64,000 bases of DNA from Orbus sasakiae. GTDB taxonomy: Bacteria > Pseudomonadota > Gammaproteobacteria > Enterobacterales > Orbaceae. Within the stretch, counting starts at the first letter, position 1, and each line of letters starts with the position of its first letter. The stretch is taken from contig NZ_BAABHY010000003.1 in the NCBI RefSeq assembly GCF_039542345.1, positions 53,947 through 117,946 of the forward strand, given 5' to 3'. Positions 50,531 to 60,225 of the stretch are shown one piece after another. The notes below the pieces were generated by a model. That model ran no database searches and was not told where the DNA came from. It saw only the letters and a list, made by a program, of their open reading frames with translations. Position numbers and translations under genes: made by a program.

Positions 50531-50554
50531 GGAAAACAAAAGCTAACACATTAA

Positions 50555-51604
50555 TTATTTTGTATTATCTTTTTTATCAGTTACTTCAACTTCTTCAACA
50601 GTTTTAGCTTTAACTTCGATCTCTACGCGACGATCTGGTGCTAAACATGTTTTAAGATCTGCACCTTTAAGTGCATTACATTGGTCGCCAGTAACTGGTT
50701 GTGATTTACCAACACCACGAGCAGAGATTAAGTCAGCTGGAACACCTTTAGATAATAAGTAGTTCATAACTGATTTAGCACGTTGTTCAGATAATTTTTG
50801 GTTGTAACCAGCAGAACCGATACGGTCACTGTGACCAACTACAACGATCGCACTTTCAGATGGGTTAAGTTTAACTAATGTTTTAATTAACTCATCTAAC
50901 GCTGCTTGACCTTCAGCTTTAAGATCTGATTTAGCATAACTAAATAGAATATCTTCGCTTAACACATAACGGTTTTCACGAACTTCTAATTGTGTTGCTG
51001 GTGCAACAGCTGGTGAACCTAAACGGTAAGTTACACCGAACGTTAACAATGAGTTATCTGGACGAGTTGGACCTTCGTTGTTGATGTTGTTAACCCATTG
51101 ATACTCTAAACGAGTAGAAAAATCTTCATTTAAACGGTAATCAAGACCAAGTGCATAAGTAGGAGATACGCTTGTATTGCTGCTACTGTTACCGCCTGAT
51201 TTCCATTTAGTAGTATGAATGAAGGCACCTGCACGTGCATAGATGTCTAAATCATCAGAAATAAATGATAGTGGGTAGCTTACTTTACCAGTGAAAGATG
51301 CACCGTGAACGGTTAAGTCACCAGTAGTATTGCTTCCATTAGTTTTGTATGAAAGTTTACCTAACCAGTCATAACCTAATTCAGCTGCAAGGTATGGATT
51401 TGCTTGATAACCAACAAATGCTCCACCACCTACGCGGTTGTTGTCTACTTTTTCTGTTCCTGGTACTTTTTGAGAATTAGTATCATAATACTTAGACCAA
51501 CCAAGTTTACCACCAACATACCAAGTATTTTCTGGTAATGCAGCGTTAGCTACAGATGTAATGCTAGCAATTGCCACTGCTAGAGCTAAAGTTGTTTTTT
51601 TCAT
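50555..51604 (-). CDS. ompA: Outer membrane protein A
   Basis: OmpA links the outer membrane to peptidoglycan. The 349-residue protein has a signal peptide (MKKTTLALAVAIASITSVANA), an eight-stranded barrel (about residues 22-200, ENTWYVGGKLGWSKYYD to SLLTFGVTYRLG) and a C-terminal OmpA domain (about 215-335) with ILFSYAKSDLKAEGQAALD, GHSDRIGSAGYNQKLSEQRA and the DRRVEIEV end. I chose ATG at 51604 instead of 51616 because the signal peptide starts there and AGGG precedes. The barrel loops are Ser/Asn-rich and probably surface-exposed. Confidence 0.95.
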   Translation of the reverse strand: MKKTTLALAVAIASITSVANAALPENTWYVGGKLGWSKYYDTNSQKVPGTEKVDNNRVGGGAFVGYQANPYLAAELGYDWLGKLSYKTNGSNTTGDLTVHGASFTGKVSYPLSFISDDLDIYARAGAFIHTTKWKSGGNSSSNTSVSPTYALGLDYRLNEDFSTRLEYQWVNNINNEGPTRPDNSLLTFGVTYRLGSPAVAPATQLEVRENRYVLSEDILFSYAKSDLKAEGQAALDELIKTLVKLNPSESAIVVVGHSDRIGSAGYNQKLSEQRAKSVMNYLLSKGVPADLISARGVGKSQPVTGDQCNALKGADLKTCLAPDRRVEIEVKAKTVEEVEVTDKKDNTK

Positions 51605-51715
51605 TTTGTCCCTCAACTTAATGTTGTGTTTATAATCATTTCCAATAGTTACTTTAAACTACCAGAAATAATGCTTGATTTCTCTTCTTATTATTATATA
51701 GAAATACTTATTAGT

Positions 51716-51721
51716 AGTATA
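51716..51721 (-). promoter_or_regulatory. Candidate ompA promoter -10 element
   Basis: On the minus strand TGGTATACT reads as an extended -10 sequence (TATACT at 51716-51721). The -35 region is poor. The leader to the ompA start would be about 105 nt, similar in scale to the long structured ompA leader of enteric bacteria. Confidence 0.4.
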
Positions 51722-51812
51722 CCATGTGAAATTTGCATTGGTATAGATAATTTTAACTTTTATTGAATAAAATCATTTTGCTAGCTGTTTTCTATATATA
51801 ATAACAATTAGT

Positions 51813-52712
51813 CTAATTAATGATTTTAATCAAAGAGTTAATTGTATCTGCTAAGGCATTTGTCATGATGACAAAATCAGCCTCAAGTTTCCTATCTCTT
51901 TCTTCTGGCATAAAATCTTCATTTTTATCCAGAATATCACCTTCAAATTTAATTCGTTTTAATGTGTAATCACGATTTAAAATGAAAGATAAGCCCCGTT
52001 CATCAACTAGCTTGAGTTTACTAACTTGCTTACCTGCATCAATATGCACGAAAATTTCGTGACTATCAATTTCTTGATGCTTACAACGCACAATTTGCTT
52101 ATCTTCAACGGCATCTTTGAGCTCAACTTCATCACCCAATTTAATATCGGGATAAACAACGGCATTTCTAACCCAGTCGGTCATTGTTTTTTCAAGTGGC
52201 GTTTCTGTTGATAGTGGCGTTAATGCAAGGCTCCCCATCTCTTTTCTTAGTAATGCAAGTAAATCTTCCGCTTGTTTAAAACTTGCACTATCAACTATCA
52301 CGCGTTTATGTTTTGTATCAAGCCAAAGCCAAATATGCTGATATTTGCTGAATGCTCTTGGTAGTAAATCAATAAAGACTTCATCTTTTAACGATAATTT
52401 TTCTGCTTTTTTGAGTTTTCGACCTAAGGCATCTTCTTGTTTGTTAATTTTGTCTGCTAAAGCTTGTTTAACAACGGATGAGGGTAAAATTTTGATTTCT
52501 TTTTTTAAGCGAAGCAATAACTGGCCATCAATATCAATTAATAGTGGATTATCGCCATGTTCACCGTAGGGAGATACCCAACCTGACTTGGCGCTATCAG
52601 TATTACCACATGGCATAAATGGATTGGCATTGATTGCTTGCTCAACAATATGTTTATCGAGTAAGTAATCTTTATTAAGCTGGTAAATAATGGCATTTTT
52701 GAACCAAAGCAT
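51813..52712 (-). CDS. rdgC: Recombination-associated protein RdgC
   Basis: RdgC is a ring-shaped nucleoid protein that binds double-stranded DNA and limits RecA action. The 299-residue protein begins MLWFKNAIIYQLNKDYLL, a typical RdgC start, and carries GWVSPYGEHGD near residue 44-54, DEVFIDLLPRAFSKYQHIWLWLD and GLSFILNRDYTLKRIKFEGDIL. Length matches the family (303). No partner gene is adjacent; ompA lies downstream with its own promoter. Confidence 0.94.
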   Translation of the reverse strand: MLWFKNAIIYQLNKDYLLDKHIVEQAINANPFMPCGNTDSAKSGWVSPYGEHGDNPLLIDIDGQLLLRLKKEIKILPSSVVKQALADKINKQEDALGRKLKKAEKLSLKDEVFIDLLPRAFSKYQHIWLWLDTKHKRVIVDSASFKQAEDLLALLRKEMGSLALTPLSTETPLEKTMTDWVRNAVVYPDIKLGDEVELKDAVEDKQIVRCKHQEIDSHEIFVHIDAGKQVSKLKLVDERGLSFILNRDYTLKRIKFEGDILDKNEDFMPEERDRKLEADFVIMTNALADTINSLIKIIN

Positions 52713-52809
52713 AGTGATGATTTTTCCTTAGCGATTTAGCGTCACGCATAAACCCGTATTGGGCCAGCCTAGTTATTGTAAATTGAATTAGGCGTAGACT
52801 CAAATAAAC

Positions 52810-53559
52810 TTAAAATGTGTAGTTAATGCCAGCAAACACACTTGGTATAGTGCTATGGGCAATCATTGGACTCTTTTTTACATCTCCCGTTAATCTGTCG
52901 ACGCGCGCACCAAGATAAGTGGTGAAATGTTGATTAATTGTATAATAACCGGTTACCGAGATGTACGGTGTAAAAGTACTTTTGGCAGAATAAGCAGCAA
53001 GACCAGAACGTTGCGATTCACTTTCTGAAATTCCATAATAATAATTATTATGTTTTTTATTTGCCCAATTAAAACCCACTTCAGGCACGATAAATAGCTG
53101 ACCAAATGTCAATAATGTTGTGTAATCTGCGTTAATGATCACACTATTGCTTTCATCAAGCACATCAGCCGCAATACTAGCGGTAAAATTACCAATATTG
53201 GTTGATCGTGTATATTCGACTTGTGCAAGTAATGTTGAGTGACGTTTATTAAGCTGTTTCATTTGTAAATCATCACTGTGCTTGGGTTTAAACTCTAATG
53301 GTAAATAGGTCAATGCAACAGATAATTCATGAACATCATTATGATATAGATAGGCGCCTGCGGTAAAATTATCAATAAAAAAAGTATCATTATCAAATGT
53401 AATATTCGGTAATGGGTAATAATCATTACCATATCCTTTATATTGAGAATGGCTCCAGCCCATACCCAGACCAATTGATGGAGCATTTTCTGCATGTGCT
53501 AAAAATGAAAAAGGCCACGATAGAAGCATTGTCATCAGTGAGAATGTTTTTTTATTCAC
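52810..53559 (-). CDS. MipA/OmpV family outer membrane protein (GTG start)
   Basis: The 249-residue protein has a signal peptide (about residues 1-23, LMTMLLSWPFSFLAHA) and a beta-barrel of alternating strands ending in a C-terminal phenylalanine (FAGINYTF), as outer membrane proteins do. GLGMGWSHSQYKGYGNDYYPLPNITF matches the start of MipA/OmpV proteins, which in E. coli scaffold a murein synthase and hydrolase. It starts at GTG with AAGGAA upstream. It stands alone between rdgC and codA. Confidence 0.85.
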   Translation of the reverse strand: MNKKTFSLMTMLLSWPFSFLAHAENAPSIGLGMGWSHSQYKGYGNDYYPLPNITFDNDTFFIDNFTAGAYLYHNDVHELSVALTYLPLEFKPKHSDDLQMKQLNKRHSTLLAQVEYTRSTNIGNFTASIAADVLDESNSVIINADYTTLLTFGQLFIVPEVGFNWANKKHNNYYYGISESESQRSGLAAYSAKSTFTPYISVTGYYTINQHFTTYLGARVDRLTGDVKKSPMIAHSTIPSVFAGINYTF

Positions 53560-53670
53560 AAATATTCCTTGGGATTAAAGTTTTCGTTATAAAATTTTAT
53601 TGCACATTGTATCGATTTTACATATCAATCTTTAACGAGAAGTGCCATAACTTATGCTATGGCAAGTGAT

Positions 53671-54948
53671 TTATCGGAAGGTGACAAGTTCATCATGTTC
53701 ATTAACAATAAAGGATTTAGCCAGTTCGGTTCTGGCGATGACTTTTCCTTGTCGAATTGAATAATGAACGGGCGTTTGTCTGCGCACTGCATCAAAACCA
53801 TTTTCAGCAGGTAGAATTAATAAGTTTGCTTGATGACCTGTTTCAATTCCGTATTGATGTGAGGCAAGATTTAATGTTTTAGCACTATTGTTTGTGATAA
53901 ATTCAATTCCTTGATTGATTTGTTCGTACCCCATTAATTGGCAAACATGTAACCCCATGTGAAGAACTTGTAACATATTTGCGGTACCCAGTGGATACCA
54001 TGGATCGAAAACATCATCATGACCAAAACAAACATTGATTCCCGCTTCTTGCAGTTCTTTTACTCGGGTAATACCACGTCGTTTGGGGTAGCTATCAAAG
54101 CGTCCTTGTAAATGAATATTAACCAGCGGATTTGCGACAAAATTGATTCCAGACAGTTTTAAAATACGAAACAAACGTGATGTATAAGCACCATTATAAG
54201 AATGCATTGCGGTCGTATGACTCGCTGTTACTTTATGTCCTATCTGATATTGATAGGCAAGTGCGGCAACGGTTTCAATAAAACGAGATTGTTCATCATC
54301 AATTTCATCGCAATGCACATCAATTAAGCGGTCATATTTTTGAGCAAGTTCAAACACAAAATGTAACGACTCAACCCCGTATTCCCGAGTGAATTCAAAG
54401 TGTGGAATAGCACCTATCACATCCGCACCTAATTGGACAGCTTGTTCTAACAATTCTTTACCATTTGGATAGGATAAAATCCCTTCTTGTGGAAACGCAA
54501 CGATTTGCAAATCAATCCATGGCGCAATTTCTTCTTTCACTTCAAGCATGGCTTTTAATGCGATTAATGACGGGTCGGATACATCAACATGGGTTCGCAC
54601 ATGTTGGATACCGTTGGCAATTTGCCATTTTAACGTTTTTAATGCGCGTTCTTTCACATCATGATGTGTGAGCATTGATTTACGTTCAGACCAGCGCTCA
54701 ATGCCTTCAAAAAGTGTACCAGATTGGTTCCACGCCGGTTGCCCTGCTGTTTGAGTAGTATCCAAATGAATATGTGGTTCAATAAAAGGTGGAATGACCA
54801 GACCGTTTTCGGCATCAATATCACATGTGATTGAGGTCGTTTGTTGCGTTATTTTCCCAAATTTGCCATTAATGACCTCTATTTCCCACAAGCCATTTTT
54901 GTTTGCTAAATGGGCATTTCCAATAATATATGTTGTTTGATTACTCAT
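53671..54948 (-). CDS. codA: Cytosine deaminase
   Basis: CodA hydrolyses cytosine to uracil and ammonia, for pyrimidine salvage and nitrogen. The 425-residue amidohydrolase has the metal-binding PHIHLD near residue 59, HCDEIDDEQS near 212, the HTTAMHSYNG motif, and the catalytic aspartate in FGHDDVFDPWYPLG. Length matches E. coli (427). It overlaps codB by 4 bases and is cotranscribed with it. Confidence 0.95.
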   Translation of the reverse strand: MSNQTTYIIGNAHLANKNGLWEIEVINGKFGKITQQTTSITCDIDAENGLVIPPFIEPHIHLDTTQTAGQPAWNQSGTLFEGIERWSERKSMLTHHDVKERALKTLKWQIANGIQHVRTHVDVSDPSLIALKAMLEVKEEIAPWIDLQIVAFPQEGILSYPNGKELLEQAVQLGADVIGAIPHFEFTREYGVESLHFVFELAQKYDRLIDVHCDEIDDEQSRFIETVAALAYQYQIGHKVTASHTTAMHSYNGAYTSRLFRILKLSGINFVANPLVNIHLQGRFDSYPKRRGITRVKELQEAGINVCFGHDDVFDPWYPLGTANMLQVLHMGLHVCQLMGYEQINQGIEFITNNSAKTLNLASHQYGIETGHQANLLILPAENGFDAVRRQTPVHYSIRQGKVIARTELAKSFIVNEHDELVTFR

Positions 54949-56192
54949 TTTCGCCCTCGAGATAATCGGAGTTGTCTTGCTAATAATGTCATTATAATAT
55001 AACTCATTGCACTGCCTAGTACGGAATTAATGGGTACCACGCCAGGTAGATATTTAGCGCAAATAATCCCAACAGCAACAGCCACTAAAGAAATCCAGTT
55101 AATTTTACGCTTACTACCATTAGCCAATGATTGATAGCGTTTTTTATGCATAAAATAGTCAGCAATAATAACACCGCCAATAGGCGGGATTGCTGTTGAT
55201 AAAAAGGTTAACCAACCTACAAAATTATTATATAACCAAACTGCACATAAAGTCCCAATTATACCATTTACCATTGACATGGTTTTACTCGATAAGCCTG
55301 TAATATTTGCCATACCCAGTCCAGACGCATACAACGCGTTATCATTGGTGGTCCAGATATTTAGTCCGAGAACAATAATAGCAGGAATCAGTAATCCCTG
55401 TGCAATCATGACATCTGAAATGTCCGCTTGTCCAACTGATGCTGCACCAGCAGCACCAAAAATAAACATTAACGAATTACCAAATAAGAACGAAATAATG
55501 GTAATAATAAACACATGGCGTGCACGTTTACCAAAACGGACAAAATCAGCGGTCAACGTCCCTGCACTAATAAACGAACCCACAACAATCGTTAATGCTG
55601 TCGCAAATGGAAGTGGCTCTGATGGCGTGATATCCATTAAAGCATGTAGTCCACCAACATCATTTACCGCAACCCAAACCGAATAACAGCCTAGAATACC
55701 AATTGCAGGAACTGCAATAATCGATAAATAAAGCAGTGCTTTGATACCTTCAAAAGCAACGGTGATCGTCATCAAAAAACCGAAAACACCAATCAAGATA
55801 TATTCATTAATACCTGTTGCTTTACTTACTGGAAATGCAAACATGGCCAGACCAACACCAAACCAACCAACTTGAGTTCCACCTAATAGCAAAGACGGTA
55901 ACCATGAACCTTTACGCCCAAATGAAAAACGGGCTAGAAGATGGGTGGAGAAACCGGTTTTAGCACCAATATAGCCTAAGATTGCACTATATATTCCCAG
56001 CAATAAGTTACCAATAAACAATGCAAAAAAGAAATGACTAAATGTAAGCCCTGTCCCAAGCTTACCTCCTGCCCACATACTGGCAGAAAAAAACGTTAAA
56101 CTTAACATTATAAATGTGAGTGAAATGGCGCCTTTTTTAGCCGATGGTGGAACGGCTTCTTGGCTAAAATTATGATCTTTTGTTTTTGACAT
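54945..56192 (-). CDS. codB: Cytosine permease
   Basis: CodB imports cytosine through the inner membrane and belongs to the NCS1 family. The 415-residue protein has about twelve spans. Typical parts are ARFSFGRKGSWLPSLLLGGTQVGWFGVGLAMFA, the TLTADFVRFGKRARHVF loop and NIWTTNDNALYASGLGMANI. codB precedes codA as in E. coli. No clear PurR box (ACGCAAACGTTTTCGT type) is seen upstream, so control may differ. Confidence 0.94.
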   Translation of the reverse strand: MSKTKDHNFSQEAVPPSAKKGAISLTFIMLSLTFFSASMWAGGKLGTGLTFSHFFFALFIGNLLLGIYSAILGYIGAKTGFSTHLLARFSFGRKGSWLPSLLLGGTQVGWFGVGLAMFAFPVSKATGINEYILIGVFGFLMTITVAFEGIKALLYLSIIAVPAIGILGCYSVWVAVNDVGGLHALMDITPSEPLPFATALTIVVGSFISAGTLTADFVRFGKRARHVFIITIISFLFGNSLMFIFGAAGAASVGQADISDVMIAQGLLIPAIIVLGLNIWTTNDNALYASGLGMANITGLSSKTMSMVNGIIGTLCAVWLYNNFVGWLTFLSTAIPPIGGVIIADYFMHKKRYQSLANGSKRKINWISLVAVAVGIICAKYLPGVVPINSVLGSAMSYIIMTLLARQLRLSRGRK

Positions 56193-56390
56193 AACGATTC
56201 CAATATGTGTCTAATCCATTAATGGGCGCACATTATAATGATTTTTCGAGGCTAAACTACCACTTAACTTGTTGATAATATTTAATTGATTGAAATATAA
56301 ATAGTATTATTTTTGAGACAAAATTGGGTATCACTATTACGATTGAATATTTGCTTTGATTTTCAATCAAATAATTCTAATTTAATAACA

Positions 56391-56419
56391 TTCACGAATA
56401 GTAAAAAATTTGTTATATT
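56391..56419 (+). promoter_or_regulatory. Candidate glnS promoter
   Basis: TTCACG (56391-56396) and TATATT (56414-56419) are separated by 17 bases, 60 bp before the glnS start. The -35 match is partial. Confidence 0.4.
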
Positions 56420-56479
56420 CACAGGTTAAGATTTCAAAAATGCCTTAAGGCAACACAAATTTAGATTTAGGGGAATTTT

Positions 56480-58138
56480 ATGAGCGAAGTTGAAGCTCGT
56501 CCAACAAACTTTATTCGTCAAATTATTGATGCTGATTTAGCCGATGGAAAGTATCAAACAATTCAGACGCGTTTTCCTCCAGAGCCAAACGGCTATTTGC
56601 ATATTGGTCATGCTAAAGCCATTTGCTTAAATTTTGGTATTGCTCAAGATTATCGGGGTAAATGTAACCTGCGTTTTGATGACACGAATCCGGTCAAAGA
56701 AGACGTTGAGTATGTTGAATCGATCAAGCATGATGTACAGTGGCTTGGTTTCCATTGGGATGGTGAGGTACGTTATTCATCAGACTATTTTGATCAACTT
56801 TATCACTATGCCATTGAGCTGATTCAAAAAGGGCTGGCTTACGTTGACGAATTATCTGCTGAAGAAATTCGTGAATACCGAGGCACACTTACTCAACCAG
56901 GCAAAAATAGCCCATATCGTGACCGCACCATTGATGAAAACTTATCGTTATTTAATAAAATGAAAAATGGTGGTTTTGAAGAGGGTAAAGCCTGTCTACG
57001 TGCAAAAATTGATATGGCATCTCCATTTATTGTGATGCGAGATCCTGTTTTATATCGTATTAAATTTGCCAATCATCACCAAACTGGTGATACATGGTGC
57101 ATTTATCCTATGTATGATTTTACTCATTGTATTTCGGACGCAATTGAAAATATCACACACTCACTTTGTACATTAGAGTTTCAAGACAATCGTCGTTTAT
57201 ACGATTGGGTATTGGATAATATTACCATCGCTTCACGACCACACCAATATGAGTTTTCTCGTTTAAATTTAGAATATGCGATTACCTCAAAGCGTAAATT
57301 GAACTTATTAGTGAGTGAAAAAATCGTTGATGGTTGGAATGATCCTCGTATGCCTACCGTCTCGGGTATGCGTCGCAGAGGTTATACGCCGGCGTCAATC
57401 CGTGATTTTTGCCAACGAATTGGTATTACCAAACAAGAAAATACCGTTGAGATGAGCACACTTGAATTTTGTGTACGCGAAGACCTGAATCAAAATGCAC
57501 CACGTGCAATGGCTGTGCTTGATCCCGTTAAAGTGATCATTGAAAACTTTTCTGAAAAATTGGATGAAGTATTAACCATGCCGAATCATCCTAATCGCCC
57601 AGAACTTGGTCATCGTGACGTTGCATTTACGCGGGAAATCTTCATAGATCGTGCTGATTTTCGTGAAGAAGCGAACAAAAATTACAAGCGTCTAGTATTA
57701 GGTAAAGAAGTGCGTTTGCGCAACGCGTATGTTATTCGTGCAGATCGTGTTGAAAAAGATAGTGAAGGAAATATTACGACGATTTATTGTTCCTATGATC
57801 CAACCACATTAAATAAAAATCCTGAAGATGGACGTAAGATAAAAGGAGTGATTCATTGGGTGTCAGCGAAGTTTGCATTGCCTGCCGAAATCCGTCTTTA
57901 TGATCGTTTGTTTAATACACCAAATCCAGGTTCAGCAGATGATTTTCTATCAACCATTAATACGGATTCTTTAATTATTAAACAAGGCTTTGTTGAACCA
58001 AGCTTGCGTGATAGTAAGGCAGAGTTTGCTTACCAATTTGAACGAGAAGGCTATTTCTGTTTAGATAGTAAATATGCAACAGCTGATAAATTAGTGTTTA
58101 ACCGTACGGTTGGATTACGTGATAGCTGGAGTGAGTAA
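56480..58138 (+). CDS. glnS: Glutaminyl-tRNA synthetase
   Basis: GlnS charges tRNA-Gln. The 552-residue class I enzyme matches the E. coli length. It has the HIGH motif in PPEPNGYLHIGHAKAICLNFG, the catalytic-domain FDDTNP, the KMSKS counterpart as TSKRKLNLLVSEKIVDGWNDPRMPT, and the C-terminal anticodon-binding beta-barrels (about 340-550). The ribosome site is AGGGGA. It is a single-gene unit with its own terminator. Confidence 0.97.
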   Translation: MSEVEARPTNFIRQIIDADLADGKYQTIQTRFPPEPNGYLHIGHAKAICLNFGIAQDYRGKCNLRFDDTNPVKEDVEYVESIKHDVQWLGFHWDGEVRYSSDYFDQLYHYAIELIQKGLAYVDELSAEEIREYRGTLTQPGKNSPYRDRTIDENLSLFNKMKNGGFEEGKACLRAKIDMASPFIVMRDPVLYRIKFANHHQTGDTWCIYPMYDFTHCISDAIENITHSLCTLEFQDNRRLYDWVLDNITIASRPHQYEFSRLNLEYAITSKRKLNLLVSEKIVDGWNDPRMPTVSGMRRRGYTPASIRDFCQRIGITKQENTVEMSTLEFCVREDLNQNAPRAMAVLDPVKVIIENFSEKLDEVLTMPNHPNRPELGHRDVAFTREIFIDRADFREEANKNYKRLVLGKEVRLRNAYVIRADRVEKDSEGNITTIYCSYDPTTLNKNPEDGRKIKGVIHWVSAKFALPAEIRLYDRLFNTPNPGSADDFLSTINTDSLIIKQGFVEPSLRDSKAEFAYQFEREGYFCLDSKYATADKLVFNRTVGLRDSWSE

Positions 58139-58162
58139 TATTGTAAACAATAATGCCAAGAG

Positions 58163-58187
58163 AAAACCGCTTTTAAGCGGTTTTTTT
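58163..58187 (+). terminator. Rho-independent terminator of glnS
   Basis: ACCGCTT (58166-58172) and AAGCGGT (58175-58181) form the stem, preceded by AAA and followed by TTTTTT. It lies 25 bases after the stop codon. Confidence 0.88.
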
Positions 58188-58456
58188 ATACTTATCATCT
58201 TATTTAGCAAAACGTGCTTCACATTATTTTAAATACCGGCCTGCTATAACCCAAGAACATTATAGTGCAGTGATAAGTGGTAATATTTTAACGAAAATTT
58301 AGATTGATAACTAATATCGTTTTCAGCGATTGATGTTAGCGTGATTTACCATATTGCAGGTGTATGTAAAGAGTGCTGTAATGAGTTGTAAACACCTGCT
58401 TTGCAATTATTTATAATCAATATTGGGGCAGTGTTATTAACATTGAGGGAACAAAT
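58188..58456. other. Intergenic region glnS to DUF2165 gene
   Basis: The 269 bp after the terminator contain a perfect 8-bp inverted repeat, GCAGGTGT (58356-58363) and ACACCTGC (58392-58399), with a 28-base interval. No gene or convincing promoter is seen. Confidence 0.5.
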
Positions 58457-58957
58457 ATGATTATACGTTTATCTAAGATAGTTATGGTTATGGCAATCGC
58501 GTTTTTTGCCAGTTTAGTCGCTTTTGGTAACATAACGGATTATCAAACCAATTTTGCTTTTGTCCACCATGTGTTTGCCATGGATACTATCTTTCCTGAT
58601 GCAACAATTAAATATCGAAGTATCGAGTCACCGATCATTCAAAATCTTGGCTATATCTTTATTATTTCACTTGAGACATTAACCGCCGTTTTATGCTGGA
58701 TTGGTGCATTTAGTTTATTAAAATCAATTAAGCTTGATGCTAAAGCCTTTAATAAGAAAAAACGCATTGCTATCGTTGGGTTAACACTTGGCTTTTTAGT
58801 TTGGCAAGTCGGTTTTATGTCTGTCGGTGGTGAATGGTTTGGTATGTGGATGTCAAGTCAATGGAACGGGGTCCCTGATGCATTCAGATTCTTTATCACC
58901 ATCATTTTAGTCTTACTTTATCTTATCCAAAAAGACGGTGAATTAAGCGATAATTAA
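58457..58957 (+). CDS. DUF2165 family small membrane protein
   Basis: The function is unknown. The 166-residue protein has four predicted membrane spans. It carries the family landmarks FGNITDYQTNFAFVHHVFAMDT after the first span and VGGEWFGMWMSSQWNGVPDAFRFF between the last two; the latter has an unusual run of aromatic residues. AGGGA precedes the ATG. It is monocistronic by appearance. Confidence 0.8.
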   Translation: MIIRLSKIVMVMAIAFFASLVAFGNITDYQTNFAFVHHVFAMDTIFPDATIKYRSIESPIIQNLGYIFIISLETLTAVLCWIGAFSLLKSIKLDAKAFNKKKRIAIVGLTLGFLVWQVGFMSVGGEWFGMWMSSQWNGVPDAFRFFITIILVLLYLIQKDGELSDN

Positions 58958-59114
58958 TTTCGTCTACGCTTTATCGAGCGCAGTTTGTGATGACACACAG
59001 CAAATTGCGCTTAAATATATTACTCACTGATCTGCCTTTATCCCAGTTCTTGGTATTGAAAAAGAGTAAAATCATCCCATATAAAAACAAACACTCATTA
59101 ATATAATTATTACT

Positions 59115-59921
59115 ATGTCATTACTACCATCTTATTATCAACGTTTTAGTGGTATTGCTCGGCTATATGGTGAGCAAGCACTTACTGCTTTTTCTCAGTC
59201 TCATGTCTGCGTTATTGGTATTGGGGGCGTTGGGTCTTGGGTTGCTGAATCACTTGCGCGTAGTGGTATCGGGCAAATTACGCTAATTGATATGGATGAT
59301 GTTTGTATCACTAATACTAATCGACAAGTGCACGCATTAAAACAAAATATTGGGCAAGCTAAAACAGAGGTGATGGCAGAGCGTATTTTGCAGATAAACC
59401 CTGAGTGCAGCGTTAATTGCATTGATGATTTTATTAATCAAAATAATGTAAGTGAGTACTTAGGCACCCAAGCAAACCCTCGCTATCATTATATTATTGA
59501 TGCAATTGACTCGGTGAAGGATAAAGCTGCGGTATTAGCTTATTGTCGACGTAACAAACTCAAAGTGATCACTATTGGTGGTGCGGGCGGACAAAAAGAT
59601 CCGACAAAAATAGCAATTACTGATTTAGCAAAAACTGTACAAGATCCTTTAGTTGCTAAATTACGTGAAAGACTAAAGAATGAATATAAATTAACGAAAG
59701 ATAGTAAAGGAAAATATGGTATTGCCTGTGTTTACTCTATAGAACAGTTGACTTATCCCGCAGTAAATGGCGGTGTTTGTCTAACGAAGAGTCAGGCTCA
59801 AGGTCCCAAAAAAATGGACTGTGCGTCTGGATTTGGAGCAATAACCACCGTGACGGCGACATTTGGTTTTGTCGCGGTGAGTTACATACTCGATAAATTA
59901 GCGAGTAGACGGGGTGGATAG
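59115..59921 (+). CDS. tcdA: tRNA threonylcarbamoyladenosine dehydratase TcdA
   Basis: TcdA (CsdL, YgdL) converts t6A37 of tRNA into its cyclic form in an ATP-dependent reaction. The 268-residue protein is E1-like, with the nucleotide site VCVIGIGGVGSWVAESLARSG near residues 31-50, the IDMDDVCITNTNRQ motif and VITIGGAGGQKDPTKI. The C-terminal FGAITTVTATFGFVAVSYILDKL segment is a hydrophobic helix typical of this family. It lies alone, with a terminator after it. Confidence 0.93.
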   Translation: MSLLPSYYQRFSGIARLYGEQALTAFSQSHVCVIGIGGVGSWVAESLARSGIGQITLIDMDDVCITNTNRQVHALKQNIGQAKTEVMAERILQINPECSVNCIDDFINQNNVSEYLGTQANPRYHYIIDAIDSVKDKAAVLAYCRRNKLKVITIGGAGGQKDPTKIAITDLAKTVQDPLVAKLRERLKNEYKLTKDSKGKYGIACVYSIEQLTYPAVNGGVCLTKSQAQGPKKMDCASGFGAITTVTATFGFVAVSYILDKLASRRGG

Positions 59922-59989
59922 CGGTATTTTTATTGATGTTGATCGCTTGTTTTTTAGTCACCCTTAGCTCTTACTCATTTTCCCTTTCT

Positions 59990-60012
59990 AACCTTGCTAA
60001 ATCAAGGTTTTG
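59990..60012 (+). terminator. Terminator of tcdA
   Basis: AACCTTG (59990-59996) and CAAGGTT (60003-60009) enclose a 6-base loop and are followed by TTG. The T tract is short, so strength is uncertain. Confidence 0.55.
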
Positions 60013-60185
60013 TTATTAACTTGAAGAATTACGAAACCTTAGTTACACAAATTGTGCGGCACATCACGATTTGCTTATTGAATCAAAGTATAAACTGATT
60101 TACGATAGTGTCATTCGTCTAAAAGTAATAAAAAAATAAATAGAAACTGCGTGGCAAACCAAAGCCCTAAGAATGACGGCAAGAT

Positions 60186-60203
60186 TTAAACTTAAACTTA
60201 AAC
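60186..60203 (+). repeat. Three direct TTAAAC repeats upstream of adhE
   Basis: TTAAAC occurs three times in tandem, ending 23 bp before the adhE ATG and close to the ribosome site. Three copies are too few to call a contingency locus. Confidence 0.6.
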
Positions 60204-60225
60204 TTTAAAATTAGGAGATAGTCAT

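Larger units (their letters stand above)
59922..60225. other. Intergenic region tcdA/adhE
   Basis: This 304-bp region contains the tcdA terminator (59990-60012) and the adhE leader, with three direct TTAAAC repeats (60186-60203) just before the GGAG ribosome site. No promoter element is clear enough to call and no RNA gene is seen. Confidence 0.6.
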
